6,957 nucleotides of DNA from Candidatus Omnitrophota bacterium (GCA_028719265.1 JAQUKF010000062.1:1-6957), one strand, 5' to 3'; shown: positions 1-6,411, counted from the stretch's first letter. The notes: generated from the letters alone by a model not told the origin. Made by a program: numbers and translations.

Positions 1-711
1 AAGCAACCTTTCATCCTGGACCGCGCCAGCAGCTATATAGGGGTGTTGATAGATGATCTGACTACCAGAGGGACCCCTGAGCCCTACCGCATGTTTACAT
101 CCCGCGTTGAACACAGGTTGATCCTGCGCGAAGACAACGCGGACCTGCGTTTAAGCAAGGTTGGTTTTGAACTTGGTCTTTTAAACCCGGCGGCCTACCA
201 TAAGGCAGAAAGAAAGCGCAAGGGGATAAAAGAGGGAATGCTCTTTTTGAGGGATACGCGCATCAGGCCGGATAAAAAGATTAACGCAAAGCTGCTAAAA
301 CTCCACTCTTCCGCAATTAACAGGTCAATAAGCCTGGAAGAGCTTTTAAAGCGCCCGCAAATAACCATAGGAGCCTTAAAGAAGATACATAGGTTGAAAC
401 CGGGAATCCCGGAATCCGCTTGGCGGCAGATTGAAATAGAGGTAAAATATTCAGGATTCATTCATCGGCAGCTAAAAGACGTGGAACGGTTCAGGCACCT
501 GGAAAAGATAAGGCTGCCTGCGGAGTTCGATTACGGCAACCTGCCGGGGATATCCCGCGAGATAAGGGAAAAGTTGATCATGTTCAGGCCTTTTAACCTG
601 GGGCAGGCTTCGCGGATTTCCGGAGTGACTCCCGCTGCAATCTCGCTGCTCATGGTTTACCTGAAGAAAATCAGTATCCCTGCCAATCGCGGGGAAAATC
701 ATGGTTTATGA
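1..711 (+). CDS. mnmG: MnmG (GidA), tRNA uridine-5-carboxymethylaminomethyl modification enzyme, C-terminal part
   Basis: The reading frame is open from the first base and ends at TGA 709-711, so the gene starts upstream of the window and only about 236 C-terminal residues are present. Strong family signatures are visible: 'SSYIGVLIDDL', 'GTPEPYRMFTSRVEHRL' and 'LREDNADLRL' near the start, and 'FDYGNLPGIS.E.REKL' then 'RPFNLGQASRISGVTPAAISLL' near the end. In known MnmG proteins this helical C-terminal region contacts MnmE and tRNA. With MnmE, the FAD enzyme installs the (carboxymethyl)aminomethyl group on U34 of certain tRNAs in the cytoplasm. The FAD-binding N-terminus lies outside the window. 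The usual neighbour rsmG (gidB) is not downstream here; an iron-sulfur protein gene follows after 34 nt. No truncation or frameshift is seen within the visible part. Confidence 0.97.
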   Translation, partial: KQPFILDRASSYIGVLIDDLTTRGTPEPYRMFTSRVEHRLILREDNADLRLSKVGFELGLLNPAAYHKAERKRKGIKEGMLFLRDTRIRPDKKINAKLLKLHSSAINRSISLEELLKRPQITIGALKKIHRLKPGIPESAWRQIEIEVKYSGFIHRQLKDVERFRHLEKIRLPAEFDYGNLPGISREIREKLIMFRPFNLGQASRISGVTPAAISLLMVYLKKISIPANRGENHGL

Positions 712-745
712 CCATTTTGAACTAAAGAAAAAGCCCCTCTGACTT

Positions 746-1438
746 ATGCCCGAAAAGAACAAACTTGACCTAAAGAATTTCTGCCTTTCCCTGGAAGCCG
801 ACCTTTTTGGCGTAGCCGATATAAGCGATATAAAAAACGAATTTTTAATATCCCCCAAAGTCTTGGCGAAAATGGACCGCGCGGTATGCCTGGGGCTGCG
901 TATCTCCCGGGCCGTCCTCTCCGAGATAGAACAGGCCCCTACGAGGATGTATTTCCACCATTACCGTATGATAAATATGTTCCTTGATCAACTGGCGCTG
1001 AGGGTCGGAAATTATATACAAAAAAAGGGTTATCTTGGCCTGGCTATTCCCGCTTCGCAGATAGTTGATTGGAAGAAATTAAGCGCGCACGCCTCGCATA
1101 GGAAATTGGGGGTTTTGGCCGGATTGGGATGGATCGGCCGGAATAACCTTCTGGTAAACAGGGAGCTGGGAAGCCAGTTCCGCCTGGTGACCATACTGAC
1201 CGATATGCCATTGGAACCGGATGGTGCGGTAAAAGAAGGTTGCGGCTCATGCCGGCTTTGTGTTAAAATATGTCCTGCCGGGGCGATAAAAGATAACCCG
1301 GAACAGTTCGACCACGCCAGGTGCCTTGAACAGATGCGGGAATTCCAAAAGCAGCGCCAGGTCGATTCTTATGTATGCGGTATCTGCGTAAATGTCTGTA
1401 GGGGGCGGGGAAGGGACCCCGCGCCTTATAAAATTTGA
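746..1438 (+). CDS. Short epoxyqueuosine reductase-like double [4Fe-4S] cluster protein
   Basis: The protein has 230 residues. Its middle carries 'SHRKLGVLAGLGWIGRNNLLV' (about residues 117-137), the hallmark of the QueG/DUF1730-like fold. After it come eight cysteines arranged as two cluster motifs: C166-x2-C169-x2-C172-x3-C176-P, then C193 with C211-x2-C214-x3-C218. Canonical QueG is cobalamin dependent, reduces epoxyqueuosine to queuosine in tRNA, and is much longer because of a C-terminal helical-repeat extension. This protein stops right after the second cluster, so I would not call it queG; it may be a different reductase or electron carrier of the same superfamily. ATG 746 is the first start after an in-frame stop at 740-742. 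No good Shine-Dalgarno is seen, and the 34-nt gap suggests co-transcription with mnmG. A tRNA-modification role fits the neighbour but is inference. Confidence 0.85.
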   Translation: MPEKNKLDLKNFCLSLEADLFGVADISDIKNEFLISPKVLAKMDRAVCLGLRISRAVLSEIEQAPTRMYFHHYRMINMFLDQLALRVGNYIQKKGYLGLAIPASQIVDWKKLSAHASHRKLGVLAGLGWIGRNNLLVNRELGSQFRLVTILTDMPLEPDGAVKEGCGSCRLCVKICPAGAIKDNPEQFDHARCLEQMREFQKQRQVDSYVCGICVNVCRGRGRDPAPYKI

Positions 1439-1485
1439 CTGTTAAAATCTGCGGTTTAATTAATTGAATAGAGAGAAGGTGCGGG

Positions 1486-2181
1486 ATGAAAGAAAAAATC
1501 CTGGTTGTAGAAGACGAGAAGGATATTATAAAGATGCTCGAATACAACCTTAAGAAAGAAGGGTTTAAGGTTGTTTCAGCGCGCGACGGAGAGGACGCCC
1601 TGGATATGGCCGTGCGGGAATACCCGGATCTGGTCCTGTTAGATTTAATGCTTCCGGGGATGGACGGCCTTGAGGTATGCAAGAGTTTAAAAAAAGAGAC
1701 CAAGACCGCTCTTATTCCCGTAATCATGCTTACCGCCAAAAGCCAGGAGTCGGATAAGATAGTAGGGCTGGAGTTGGGGGCGGATGATTACATAACCAAG
1801 CCGTTCAGTCCCCGCGAGCTCATCGCCCGCATCAAGGCGGTATTGCGCCGCTCAAGCGATAAGGAGAAGGCCCCGGAGATATTTAATTCCGGAGATTTAA
1901 GCGTAGATTTTGCCAAGATATCCGTGAATGTTAGAAATAGGCCGGTAGAGCTTACCGCTAAAGAGTTCGAATTGCTGAGGACTTTGCTTAAGGCAAAAGG
2001 GAGGGTGCTGTCGCGGGATTATCTCCTGGATTCGATTTGGGGTTATGATCACGCCATAGAGATACAGACCCGCACTGTAGATGTCCATGTGAGGACTTTG
2101 CGCAAGAAACTTAGGTCGGCGGCAAAGATGATCATTACTGTGAAAAATTACGGGTATAAGTTTGAAGCTGAAGAGGAATGA
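1486..2181 (+). CDS. phoB: PhoB-like response regulator (OmpR/PhoB family)
   Basis: The protein has 231 residues, the usual length for PhoB. The receiver domain (about 1-122) has the acidic pocket E9-D10-E11, phospho-acceptor D53 in 'LLDLMLPGMDG', T83 in 'MLTAKS' and K105 in 'DYITKPF'. The alpha5 charged residues E111, R115 and K117, used for the family's alpha4-beta5-alpha5 dimer, are present. A winged-helix DNA-binding domain (about 135-228) ends with 'TRTVDVHVRTLRKKL' and 'VKNYGYKF'. GAGAAGGT at 1473-1480 is a good ribosome binding site 5 nt before ATG 1486. The gene is followed after 7 nt by a phosphate transporter, and phoR lies two genes on. This makes phosphate control far more likely than another OmpR-family role. 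It is the expected regulator of the two 11-bp repeat arrays further downstream (inference). Confidence 0.93.
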   Translation: MKEKILVVEDEKDIIKMLEYNLKKEGFKVVSARDGEDALDMAVREYPDLVLLDLMLPGMDGLEVCKSLKKETKTALIPVIMLTAKSQESDKIVGLELGADDYITKPFSPRELIARIKAVLRRSSDKEKAPEIFNSGDLSVDFAKISVNVRNRPVELTAKEFELLRTLLKAKGRVLSRDYLLDSIWGYDHAIEIQTRTVDVHVRTLRKKLRSAAKMIITVKNYGYKFEAEEE

Positions 2182-2188
2182 TTAAGAA

Positions 2189-3166
2189 ATGTTATTAGTT
2201 GCCTCTTTGATCCTGCTTATGGGGTTGGTGGTGGGTTGGTCGATTGGCGCCAACGACGCAGCCAATTCTTTAGGCGCAGCCGTCGGCTCAAAAGTTTTGA
2301 CCCTGCGCCAGGCAATTGTCCTGATCGTGATCTTCGGTTTCCTGGGGGCGTATCTTCAGGGGGCGCATGTAACCAAGACCATCGGCAGGGGGATCGTCCC
2401 CTTAGACCAGATGGATAGACAGGTCGCCATGTATATGGCTTTGGTAGCGACCTTTGCGGCTTGCGTATGGGTGGCGTTAGCTACCTATTGGAAGATGCCC
2501 ATTTCTACAAGCCACTCTATCGTGGGGGCGGTAGCGGGTACCGGGTTGGCCGTAGGGGCCCCGGTTAAATACCGGATGCTATTGGATATATTCGCCTGTT
2601 GGGTGTTTACCCCTATAGGGGCGGCAATCCTTGGTTATATTTTTTTCAGGATCCTGCAGAATGTATTTTACCGTTTTATACCGAGGAGGCTGATAAAATC
2701 GCTTGTATTTTTTCTAGTTATCGCCAGCGGATGTTATGTAGCATACACCTGGGGGGCAAATGACGTAGCTAATTCCGTAGGGGTCATCTCCGGGGTGGGG
2801 GTACTTAGCCCAAAGATGAGCGTGGCTTTTGGAGGACTGGCCATTGTGCTGGGGATAATGACCTGGGGCTATAAGGTCATCGAGACTGTCGGTTCGGAGA
2901 TCACCCGCCTGCTTCCGATTATGGCGCTTTCGGCACAGCTGGCCAGCGCGGTCAACGTGCATCTTTATACAATTTTTGGCGTGCCGGTTTCCACCAGTCA
3001 TTCCATAGTCGGGGCCATTTGCGGAGTAGGATTGGTCAGGGGGATGAAGGTGCTTAATTTCCGCATAATGAAGGATATGATACTTTGCTGGATGGCCACT
3101 CCTTTTATTTCGGGGGTGATAAGTTATGGGGTATTGAAAATTGTTAAGACATTTGTAAGAATTTAA
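2189..3166 (+). CDS. pit: Pit-type inorganic phosphate transporter (PHO4 family)
   Basis: This is an inner-membrane phosphate carrier of 325 residues, hydrophobic throughout. The family's internal duplication is clear. 'GANDAANS' (20-27) is repeated as 'GANDVANS' (189-196), and 'PISTSHSIVGAVAG' (104-117) as 'PVSTSHSIVGAICG' (266-279); these are the signature loops that bind phosphate and the coupling ion. The motif 'IETVGSEITRL' (231-241) is also typical. It lacks the long cytoplasmic middle insert of E. coli PitA (about 500 residues) and so belongs to the compact class. Whether protons or sodium drive it cannot be told from the sequence. ATG 2189 begins 7 nt after the phoB stop, and AGAGGA at 2172-2177 lies inside phoB, so translation is probably coupled. 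Its partner DUF47 protein follows after about 100 nt containing hairpins. Confidence 0.96.
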   Translation: MLLVASLILLMGLVVGWSIGANDAANSLGAAVGSKVLTLRQAIVLIVIFGFLGAYLQGAHVTKTIGRGIVPLDQMDRQVAMYMALVATFAACVWVALATYWKMPISTSHSIVGAVAGTGLAVGAPVKYRMLLDIFACWVFTPIGAAILGYIFFRILQNVFYRFIPRRLIKSLVFFLVIASGCYVAYTWGANDVANSVGVISGVGVLSPKMSVAFGGLAIVLGIMTWGYKVIETVGSEITRLLPIMALSAQLASAVNVHLYTIFGVPVSTSHSIVGAICGVGLVRGMKVLNFRIMKDMILCWMATPFISGVISYGVLKIVKTFVRI

Positions 3167-3172
3167 CCAATA

Positions 3173-3192
3173 CCCGGAGTTGGCCGGGTTTT
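3173..3192 (+). terminator. Terminator-like hairpin after pit
   Basis: CCCGG (3173-3177), a 6-nt loop and CCGGG (3184-3188) form a 5-bp stem, extended to 6 bp by A3172-T3189, followed by TTTT (3189-3192). It lies 6 nt after the pit stop codon. The short stem and T run suggest a weak or partial terminator that could lower transcription into the DUF47 and phoR genes rather than stop it. Confidence 0.45.
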
Positions 3193-3222
3193 GCGGCCTT
3201 TGCGGGAGATGGCCGCTATTTT
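3193..3222 (+). other. Second GC-rich hairpin in the pit-DUF47 gap
   Basis: GCGGCC (3193-3198) pairs perfectly with GGCCGC (3211-3216) around a 12-nt loop, and TATTTT follows. It begins directly after the T run of the previous hairpin. It may be a second weak terminator, an attenuator or an mRNA-stability element. No protein-coding content is seen in 3167-3270. Confidence 0.4.
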
Positions 3223-3270
3223 ACGCACGGCCAGATTACGGGGCAGACGTTTAAAGGCAAGGGGGTAAAA

Positions 3271-3939
3271 ATGAAAGAGATAAGGAATATTTTGGGTTGG
3301 TTGGGCATGGCCGAGGAACAGTCCATATTGCAGGACGCCAAAAAGCACGTAGAGGAGACATATAAAACGGTTGCCTTTTTTGCCGAGGCGGTGAGTTCTT
3401 TTATCAAGGGGGACCTGAAGGCTAAAGCTCAGGCAATTGAAAATGTCAGGCAGAGCGAGCACCAGGCGGATGCCTTGCGCTCCAAGATGATCGACCAACT
3501 CTCCGAGGGTATGCTTCTTCCGCCGGACAGGGAAGACCTGATGCATTTTGTGAAAACGCTGGATAAGATAGCCGATTGGACCAACGGGGCTGCGCGCCTG
3601 CTGGGTTTTATTGAAGGGGATATACCGGAGAGCGTGCTGAAAAACATCTCTTTGGGCACGGATTTGATAGTTAGTTCGATTTCCAAGCTCAAGGAATCCA
3701 TAGCCGCACTGGCCAAGAACGAGCTGAAGAATGCCATAACCCTCAGCGCCGAGATTGACCGGCTGGAGCACCAGGCGGATGAACAAAAGAAGGCAATGGT
3801 AGAAGCAATTATCCACGCAAGGCTTGAGCCGGTCAGCCTGTTATTGACCTACCAGCTGGCTGAATACCTGGAGGGAGTGACCGACAAGATAGAAGATTGC
3901 GCGGATTTTATCAAGGTTTTGGCAATTAAATCAAAATGA
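3271..3939 (+). CDS. DUF47 family PhoU-like protein, probable Pit regulator
   Basis: This 222-residue, all-helical cytoplasmic protein is of the DUF47 (PhoU-divergent, TIGR00153-like) family and normal family length. It shows the two-fold repeat of PhoU-type bundles: 'SEHQADALR' (62-70) recurs as 'LEHQADEQK' (165-173). Acidic stretches follow each repeat, 'DREDL....LDKIAD' (87-102) and 'AEYLEGVTDKIEDCAD' (197-212), where PhoU proteins bind metal. Members are commonly encoded beside pit genes and are thought to control transport or signalling; that role here is inferred from context. AAGGGGGT (3259-3266) is the ribosome binding site, 4 nt before ATG. The stop overlaps the phoR start by ATGA (3936-3939), so the two proteins are likely made in linked amounts. 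A PhoU-like link between transporter and kinase is plausible. Confidence 0.92.
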   Translation: MKEIRNILGWLGMAEEQSILQDAKKHVEETYKTVAFFAEAVSSFIKGDLKAKAQAIENVRQSEHQADALRSKMIDQLSEGMLLPPDREDLMHFVKTLDKIADWTNGAARLLGFIEGDIPESVLKNISLGTDLIVSSISKLKESIAALAKNELKNAITLSAEIDRLEHQADEQKKAMVEAIIHARLEPVSLLLTYQLAEYLEGVTDKIEDCADFIKVLAIKSK

Positions 3940-5717
3940 TAAAAAGCAGCTTTAAGTTAAAATTAATCTTTTCTTATTTTTTCCTGATCTTTGCCTCGCT
4001 TGGTTTTATCGCCTTTTTCCTTGACAGGCATATAGAGGAAAAGACCTTGCAGGGCATAGAGTCCGCCCTGCTTAACGAAGCAAGGCTAATAGAGAACCAG
4101 GTAAGTGTGCCTTCGGCGTTAAATAACCCGCCGTACCTGGATAAGTTGTGTAAAGACCTTGGTTTAAGGATCGGGTCCCGTATAACCGTGATCAACCTCG
4201 AAGGAAAGGTACTTGCTGATTCGGAGGTACCCTTTCAGCAGGTGCCCGGAATGGAAAACCATCTGGGCCGGCCGGAAGTCTCGGAGGTCTTGCAGGGCAG
4301 GATCGGCCGGGAGATCCGTTATTCCTCTACTTTAAAAATAGATATGCTTTATATGGCTGTCCCTATCGAGAAAAATAACGTTAGGGCGGGCATACTACGG
4401 TTAGCCCTGCCATTAACCAGTGTGCAAAAGGTGCTTTCCGCTGCCAGAAAGACCATCATTGTTGGATTATTATTTACGCTGGGCCTTGCTTTTGTCCTGG
4501 CTTCTATACTGGCAAAGGCATTGATACGGCCGATCAACCGCATAATTTACGCCTCTTCAAGGTTTGCCAAAGGGGATTTCTCGCGCAGGATCTTCCACCA
4601 GGGATCTCATGATGAAATAGGCCGCCTGGCGGCTACCCTGAATAACATGGCCCAGGAGATAGAATATAAGATACGCGAGGTAGCCACGAAGAACCAGCAT
4701 CTTGAGGCCATTTTCAACAGCATGATCGAAGGGGTTATTGTCACCGACAGGAGCTCAAAGGTGATTTCCGTAAACCGCGCTATCGAAGAGTTGTTTGGTA
4801 TCAGCAGGGCTCAGGTAGAAGGCAAGTTCTTCCAGGAGGGTATCCGCAACAGCGGGATATCGGAGCTTATCGCCGAGGCAATGAGTTCGGCCAGGTTTAT
4901 TTCCAAAGAAGTGACCCTTGTTATGCCGCCGCAGAAAATACTGCAGGCAAATGTTTCGCCGCTCTTTGATCAGGAGAAGGTAGGCGGTTCGCTTACGGTA
5001 ATCCATGACATCACGGAGATAAGGCGGCTGGAGACGGTGCGCCGGGATTTCGTTGCCAACGTTTCCCATGAATTAAAGACCCCACTGACTTCCATAAAAG
5101 GATTCGTGGAGACTTTGCTTGAGGGCGCGCTGGACGATAAAGAAAACAGCGTAGATTTCCTCAGGATAATCAATAACCATACAGACAGGCTTAATGCCTT
5201 GGTTGACGACCTTCTGGAGCTTTCGCACATGGAGTCAAAAGAGATGTCTTTATCAAAGACTAAGTTCAGCTTAGCCCCCTTGGTCAAAGAGGTGATGACG
5301 GTATTTGGCTCGCAGGCCAAGAAAAAGAAGGTGGAGCTTAGCTTTGAATTGCCGCAAGGCCTGGAGATATTTGCCGATAAGGACAAGATCGAGCAGGTGC
5401 TTGTCAATCTTGTCAATAATGCCATAAAGTATAATAAGGAAAACGGCTTCGTGAAGGTTTATTCCGGGCAATCCAAAGATGGAACGAAGATAGTTGTGGA
5501 GGATTCCGGATCCGGGATCCCGGCGAAGGATATTCCCCGTATTTTTGAACGTTTCTACCGCGTAGATAAAGCGCGTTCGCGCGAACTTGGAGGGACTGGC
5601 CTTGGGCTTTCTATCGTCAAGCATATAATAGAGCTTCATTCCGGTTCTGTCGGCGTTGAAAGCACGGAAGGGCTTGGTTCCAAGTTTTTCTTCATAATCC
5701 CCGCATCATCCATTTAG
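3936..5717 (+). CDS. phoR: PhoR-like membrane sensor histidine kinase
   Basis: The protein has 593 residues. In order: membrane segment 1 (about 8-29); an extracytoplasmic sensor domain (about 30-170) with 'GSRITVINLEGKVLADS', as in large PhoR proteins; membrane segment 2 (about 173-196); HAMP (about 197-248, 'RPINRI...GDFSRRI...DEIGRLA'); PAS (about 254-363, starting 'LEAIFNSMIEGVIVTD'); HisKA with phospho-acceptor H378 in 'VSHELKTPLTSI'; and the ATPase domain. The ATPase domain has the N box 'NLVNNAIKYN' (491-500), G1 'DSGSGIP' (523-529), F box 'FERFYRVDKAR' (538-548) and G2 'GGTGLGLSI' (552-560). All catalytic motifs are intact. It starts with ATGA overlap on the DUF47 gene and has no good Shine-Dalgarno, implying translational coupling. 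It should phosphorylate PhoB, encoded three genes upstream. A terminator follows it. Confidence 0.94.
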   Translation: MIKSSFKLKLIFSYFFLIFASLGFIAFFLDRHIEEKTLQGIESALLNEARLIENQVSVPSALNNPPYLDKLCKDLGLRIGSRITVINLEGKVLADSEVPFQQVPGMENHLGRPEVSEVLQGRIGREIRYSSTLKIDMLYMAVPIEKNNVRAGILRLALPLTSVQKVLSAARKTIIVGLLFTLGLAFVLASILAKALIRPINRIIYASSRFAKGDFSRRIFHQGSHDEIGRLAATLNNMAQEIEYKIREVATKNQHLEAIFNSMIEGVIVTDRSSKVISVNRAIEELFGISRAQVEGKFFQEGIRNSGISELIAEAMSSARFISKEVTLVMPPQKILQANVSPLFDQEKVGGSLTVIHDITEIRRLETVRRDFVANVSHELKTPLTSIKGFVETLLEGALDDKENSVDFLRIINNHTDRLNALVDDLLELSHMESKEMSLSKTKFSLAPLVKEVMTVFGSQAKKKKVELSFELPQGLEIFADKDKIEQVLVNLVNNAIKYNKENGFVKVYSGQSKDGTKIVVEDSGSGIPAKDIPRIFERFYRVDKARSRELGGTGLGLSIVKHIIELHSGSVGVESTEGLGSKFFFIIPASSI

Positions 5718-5745
5718 CATCCAGAGCTGTATCCGCATAGAACCT

Positions 5746-5772
5746 TAAAAGGCGCCTTATATGGCGCCTTTT
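5746..5772 (+). terminator. Intrinsic terminator after phoR
   Basis: AAAAGGCGCC (5747-5756) and GGCGCCTTTT (5763-5772) form a perfect 10-bp stem around the loop TTATAT; a further T5746-A5773 pair is possible. The T run on the 3' side makes a rho-independent terminator. The matching A run means it could also work on the minus strand, although no minus-strand gene is seen. It separates the phoB-phoR block from the next promoter. Confidence 0.85.
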
Positions 5773-5776
5773 ATTG

Positions 5777-5815
5777 TTTACGCGGATTTTACCTCCCCTT
5801 GAAGAGGATTTAACC
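5777..5815 (+). promoter_or_regulatory. Candidate Pho box 1: four half-sites at 11-bp period
   Basis: TTTACG (5777), TTTACC (5788), TTGAAG (5799) and TTAACC (5810) start exactly 11 bp apart. Each fits TTnA plus two variable bases. The 11-bp direct-repeat layout is that of PhoB/PhoP sites (TT-A-CA half-sites in Bacillus, CTGTCAT repeats in E. coli). The array begins just after the phoR terminator and ends 9 nt before a TATACT -10 box. If +1 is near 5837, it spans about -60 to -22, as expected for an activator replacing a poor -35. No experimental evidence is available here. Confidence 0.6.
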
Positions 5816-5824
5816 CCCCTGTTT

Positions 5825-5830
5825 TATACT
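5825..5830 (+). promoter_or_regulatory. -10 element TATACT
   Basis: TATACT matches the sigma-70 -10 consensus in 5 of 6 bases. It starts 15 bp after the start of the last half-site of the repeat array. No good -35 lies at the normal 16-18 bp distance; TTGAAG (5799-5804) is 20 bp away and is itself one of the repeats. This is typical of activator-dependent promoters. The predicted transcription start is about 5837. Confidence 0.55.
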
Positions 5831-5836
5831 TAGGCC

Positions 5837-5944
5837 ATGATGAATAAGATAACGGCAATAGTGATGTGCGTGGTTGCCTTCCTGCGCAGGATTATCGACG
5901 AAGAATCCGACAGCCTGGACAGGTTCTACGCGCAGTACGAATAA
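5837..5944 (+). CDS. Possible 35-residue leaderless small protein
   Basis: A short frame starts with tandem ATG ATG and ends at TAA 5942-5944. It encodes a hydrophobic N-terminal stretch 'ITAIVMCVVAFL' (about residues 5-16), then 'RRII' and an acidic tail 'DEESDSLDRFYAQYE'. This could be a small membrane-associated peptide, but the hydrophobic part is short for a full membrane span. No Shine-Dalgarno precedes it. Its ATG coincides with the transcription start predicted from the TATACT -10 box, so it could be translated as a leaderless message. Its stop codon overlaps the AAAGGAG ribosome binding site of the receiver gene, which would allow coupling. I do not recognise a family. It may instead be an untranslated leader of about 117 nt. 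Confidence 0.35.
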   Translation: MMNKITAIVMCVVAFLRRIIDEESDSLDRFYAQYE

Positions 5945-5949
5945 AGGAG
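5943..5949 (+). promoter_or_regulatory. Ribosome binding site overlapping the small-ORF stop codon
   Basis: AAAGGAG lies 4 nt before ATG 5954 and shares its first two bases with the TAA that ends the 35-codon frame. It fixes the start of the receiver gene and suggests that its translation may depend on that frame. Confidence 0.65.
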
Positions 5950-5953
5950 CATC

Positions 5954-6358
5954 ATGGTCAAGAAGAATAAGATTATCATTGTAGAAGACGACAAGGATAT
6001 TAATAATCTTATCGCCTACAACCTGGATAAGGAAGGATTTGCGGTCGAGCAGTCACTTGATGGTTTAAGCGCCATGCAAAAGATCGAACATGAGGTTTTT
6101 GATATCGTTATCCTGGATATCATGCTACCCGGTATAGACGGTTTCGAGGTCTGCAAGCGGATAAAGGCAGATTCCAGGTATTCCAGGTCGTTCGTAGTGG
6201 TGGTCAGCGCAAAATCCCATGAACAGGATAAGTTGTACGCGCACCTGCTTGGGGCGGATTATTATCTGACCAAACCCTTTAATCTTTCCGGGCTACTGGG
6301 GGCGGTTAACGAGATAAGCGAAACGCTGGGCAGGGAATACCTGGTAAGAAACGGTTGA
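5954..6358 (+). CDS. Receiver-only (stand-alone REC) response regulator, PhoB-like
   Basis: The 134-residue protein is a single receiver domain with no output domain. The active site is complete: E11-D12-D13, phospho-acceptor D55 in 'ILDIMLPGIDG', S85 in 'VVSAKS' replacing the usual Thr, and K107 in 'YLTKPF'. It aligns without gaps in the core with the receiver of the window's PhoB ('YNL.KEGF', 'LMLPG-DG-EVCK', 'AKS.E.DK...LGAD.Y.TKPF'), so it probably derives from a PhoB-type regulator. In alpha5, PhoB residues E111, R115 and K117 correspond to G113, A117 and N119, so the charged dimer face is lost. It follows candidate Pho box 1 and a strong terminator. Possible roles are a phosphate sink for PhoR, a competitor of PhoB or a relay protein; the sequence alone cannot decide. 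Confidence 0.9.
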   Translation: MVKKNKIIIVEDDKDINNLIAYNLDKEGFAVEQSLDGLSAMQKIEHEVFDIVILDIMLPGIDGFEVCKRIKADSRYSRSFVVVVSAKSHEQDKLYAHLLGADYYLTKPFNLSGLLGAVNEISETLGREYLVRNG

Positions 6359-6363
6359 ATCCT

Positions 6364-6402
6364 TTTACATACATTTTACATACGCTTAATTTGCAATTAA
6401 TA
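6364..6402 (+). promoter_or_regulatory. Candidate Pho box 2: four half-sites at 11-bp period
   Basis: TTTACA (6364), TTTACA (6375), TTAATT (6386) and TTAATA (6397) start exactly 11 bp apart. The first two copies sit in a perfect 10-bp direct repeat, TTTTACATAC at 6363-6372 and 6374-6383. Half-sites TTTACA and TTAATA fit the TT(A/T/C)A(C/T)A form known for Bacillus PhoP. The array lies 5 nt after the stop of the receiver gene, 9 nt before a -10-like hexamer, and upstream of a small protein and a porin gene. Confidence 0.7.
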
Positions 6403-6411
6403 CGGAAATTG

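Noticed and set aside
1402..1425. GC-rich hairpin GCGGGG / CCCCGC (1405-1410 with 1417-1422) at the end of the epoxyqueuosine-reductase-like gene.
   Set aside because: It lies inside codons for a Gly/Arg-rich tail and is followed by TTATAAAATTT rather than a T run, so it is not a convincing terminator.
1435..1470. Possible Pho box or promoter before phoB (TTGACT, CTGTTAAAATCTG, TTAATTAATTG).
   Set aside because: The two CTG units are 10 bp apart, not 11, and TTnA motifs show no 11-bp register. TTGACT lacks a good -10 at the right spacing. The A/T-rich stretch may still hold a promoter, but I cannot support one.
1263..1739. A 158-codon open frame on the minus strand across the phoB start.
   Set aside because: It is antisense to two well-supported genes, has Ser/Arg-rich composition typical of a shadow frame, and shows no recognisable family.
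3163..3816. A 217-codon open frame on the minus strand across the DUF47 gene.
   Set aside because: It lies fully opposite a clear DUF47 gene, has no recognisable motif, and its end covers the hairpin spacer; treated as a shadow frame.
5512..5523. Perfect palindrome CCGGGATCCCGG inside phoR.
   Set aside because: It encodes part of the conserved ATPase glycine box (SGSGIP), is single, and has no flanking regulatory context.
6171..6188. Perfect 9-bp tandem duplication ATTCCAGGT in the receiver gene.
   Set aside because: The encoded segment is the same length as in PhoB between the same landmarks, so it is not an insertion; it most likely reflects similar codons for 'SRYSRS'.
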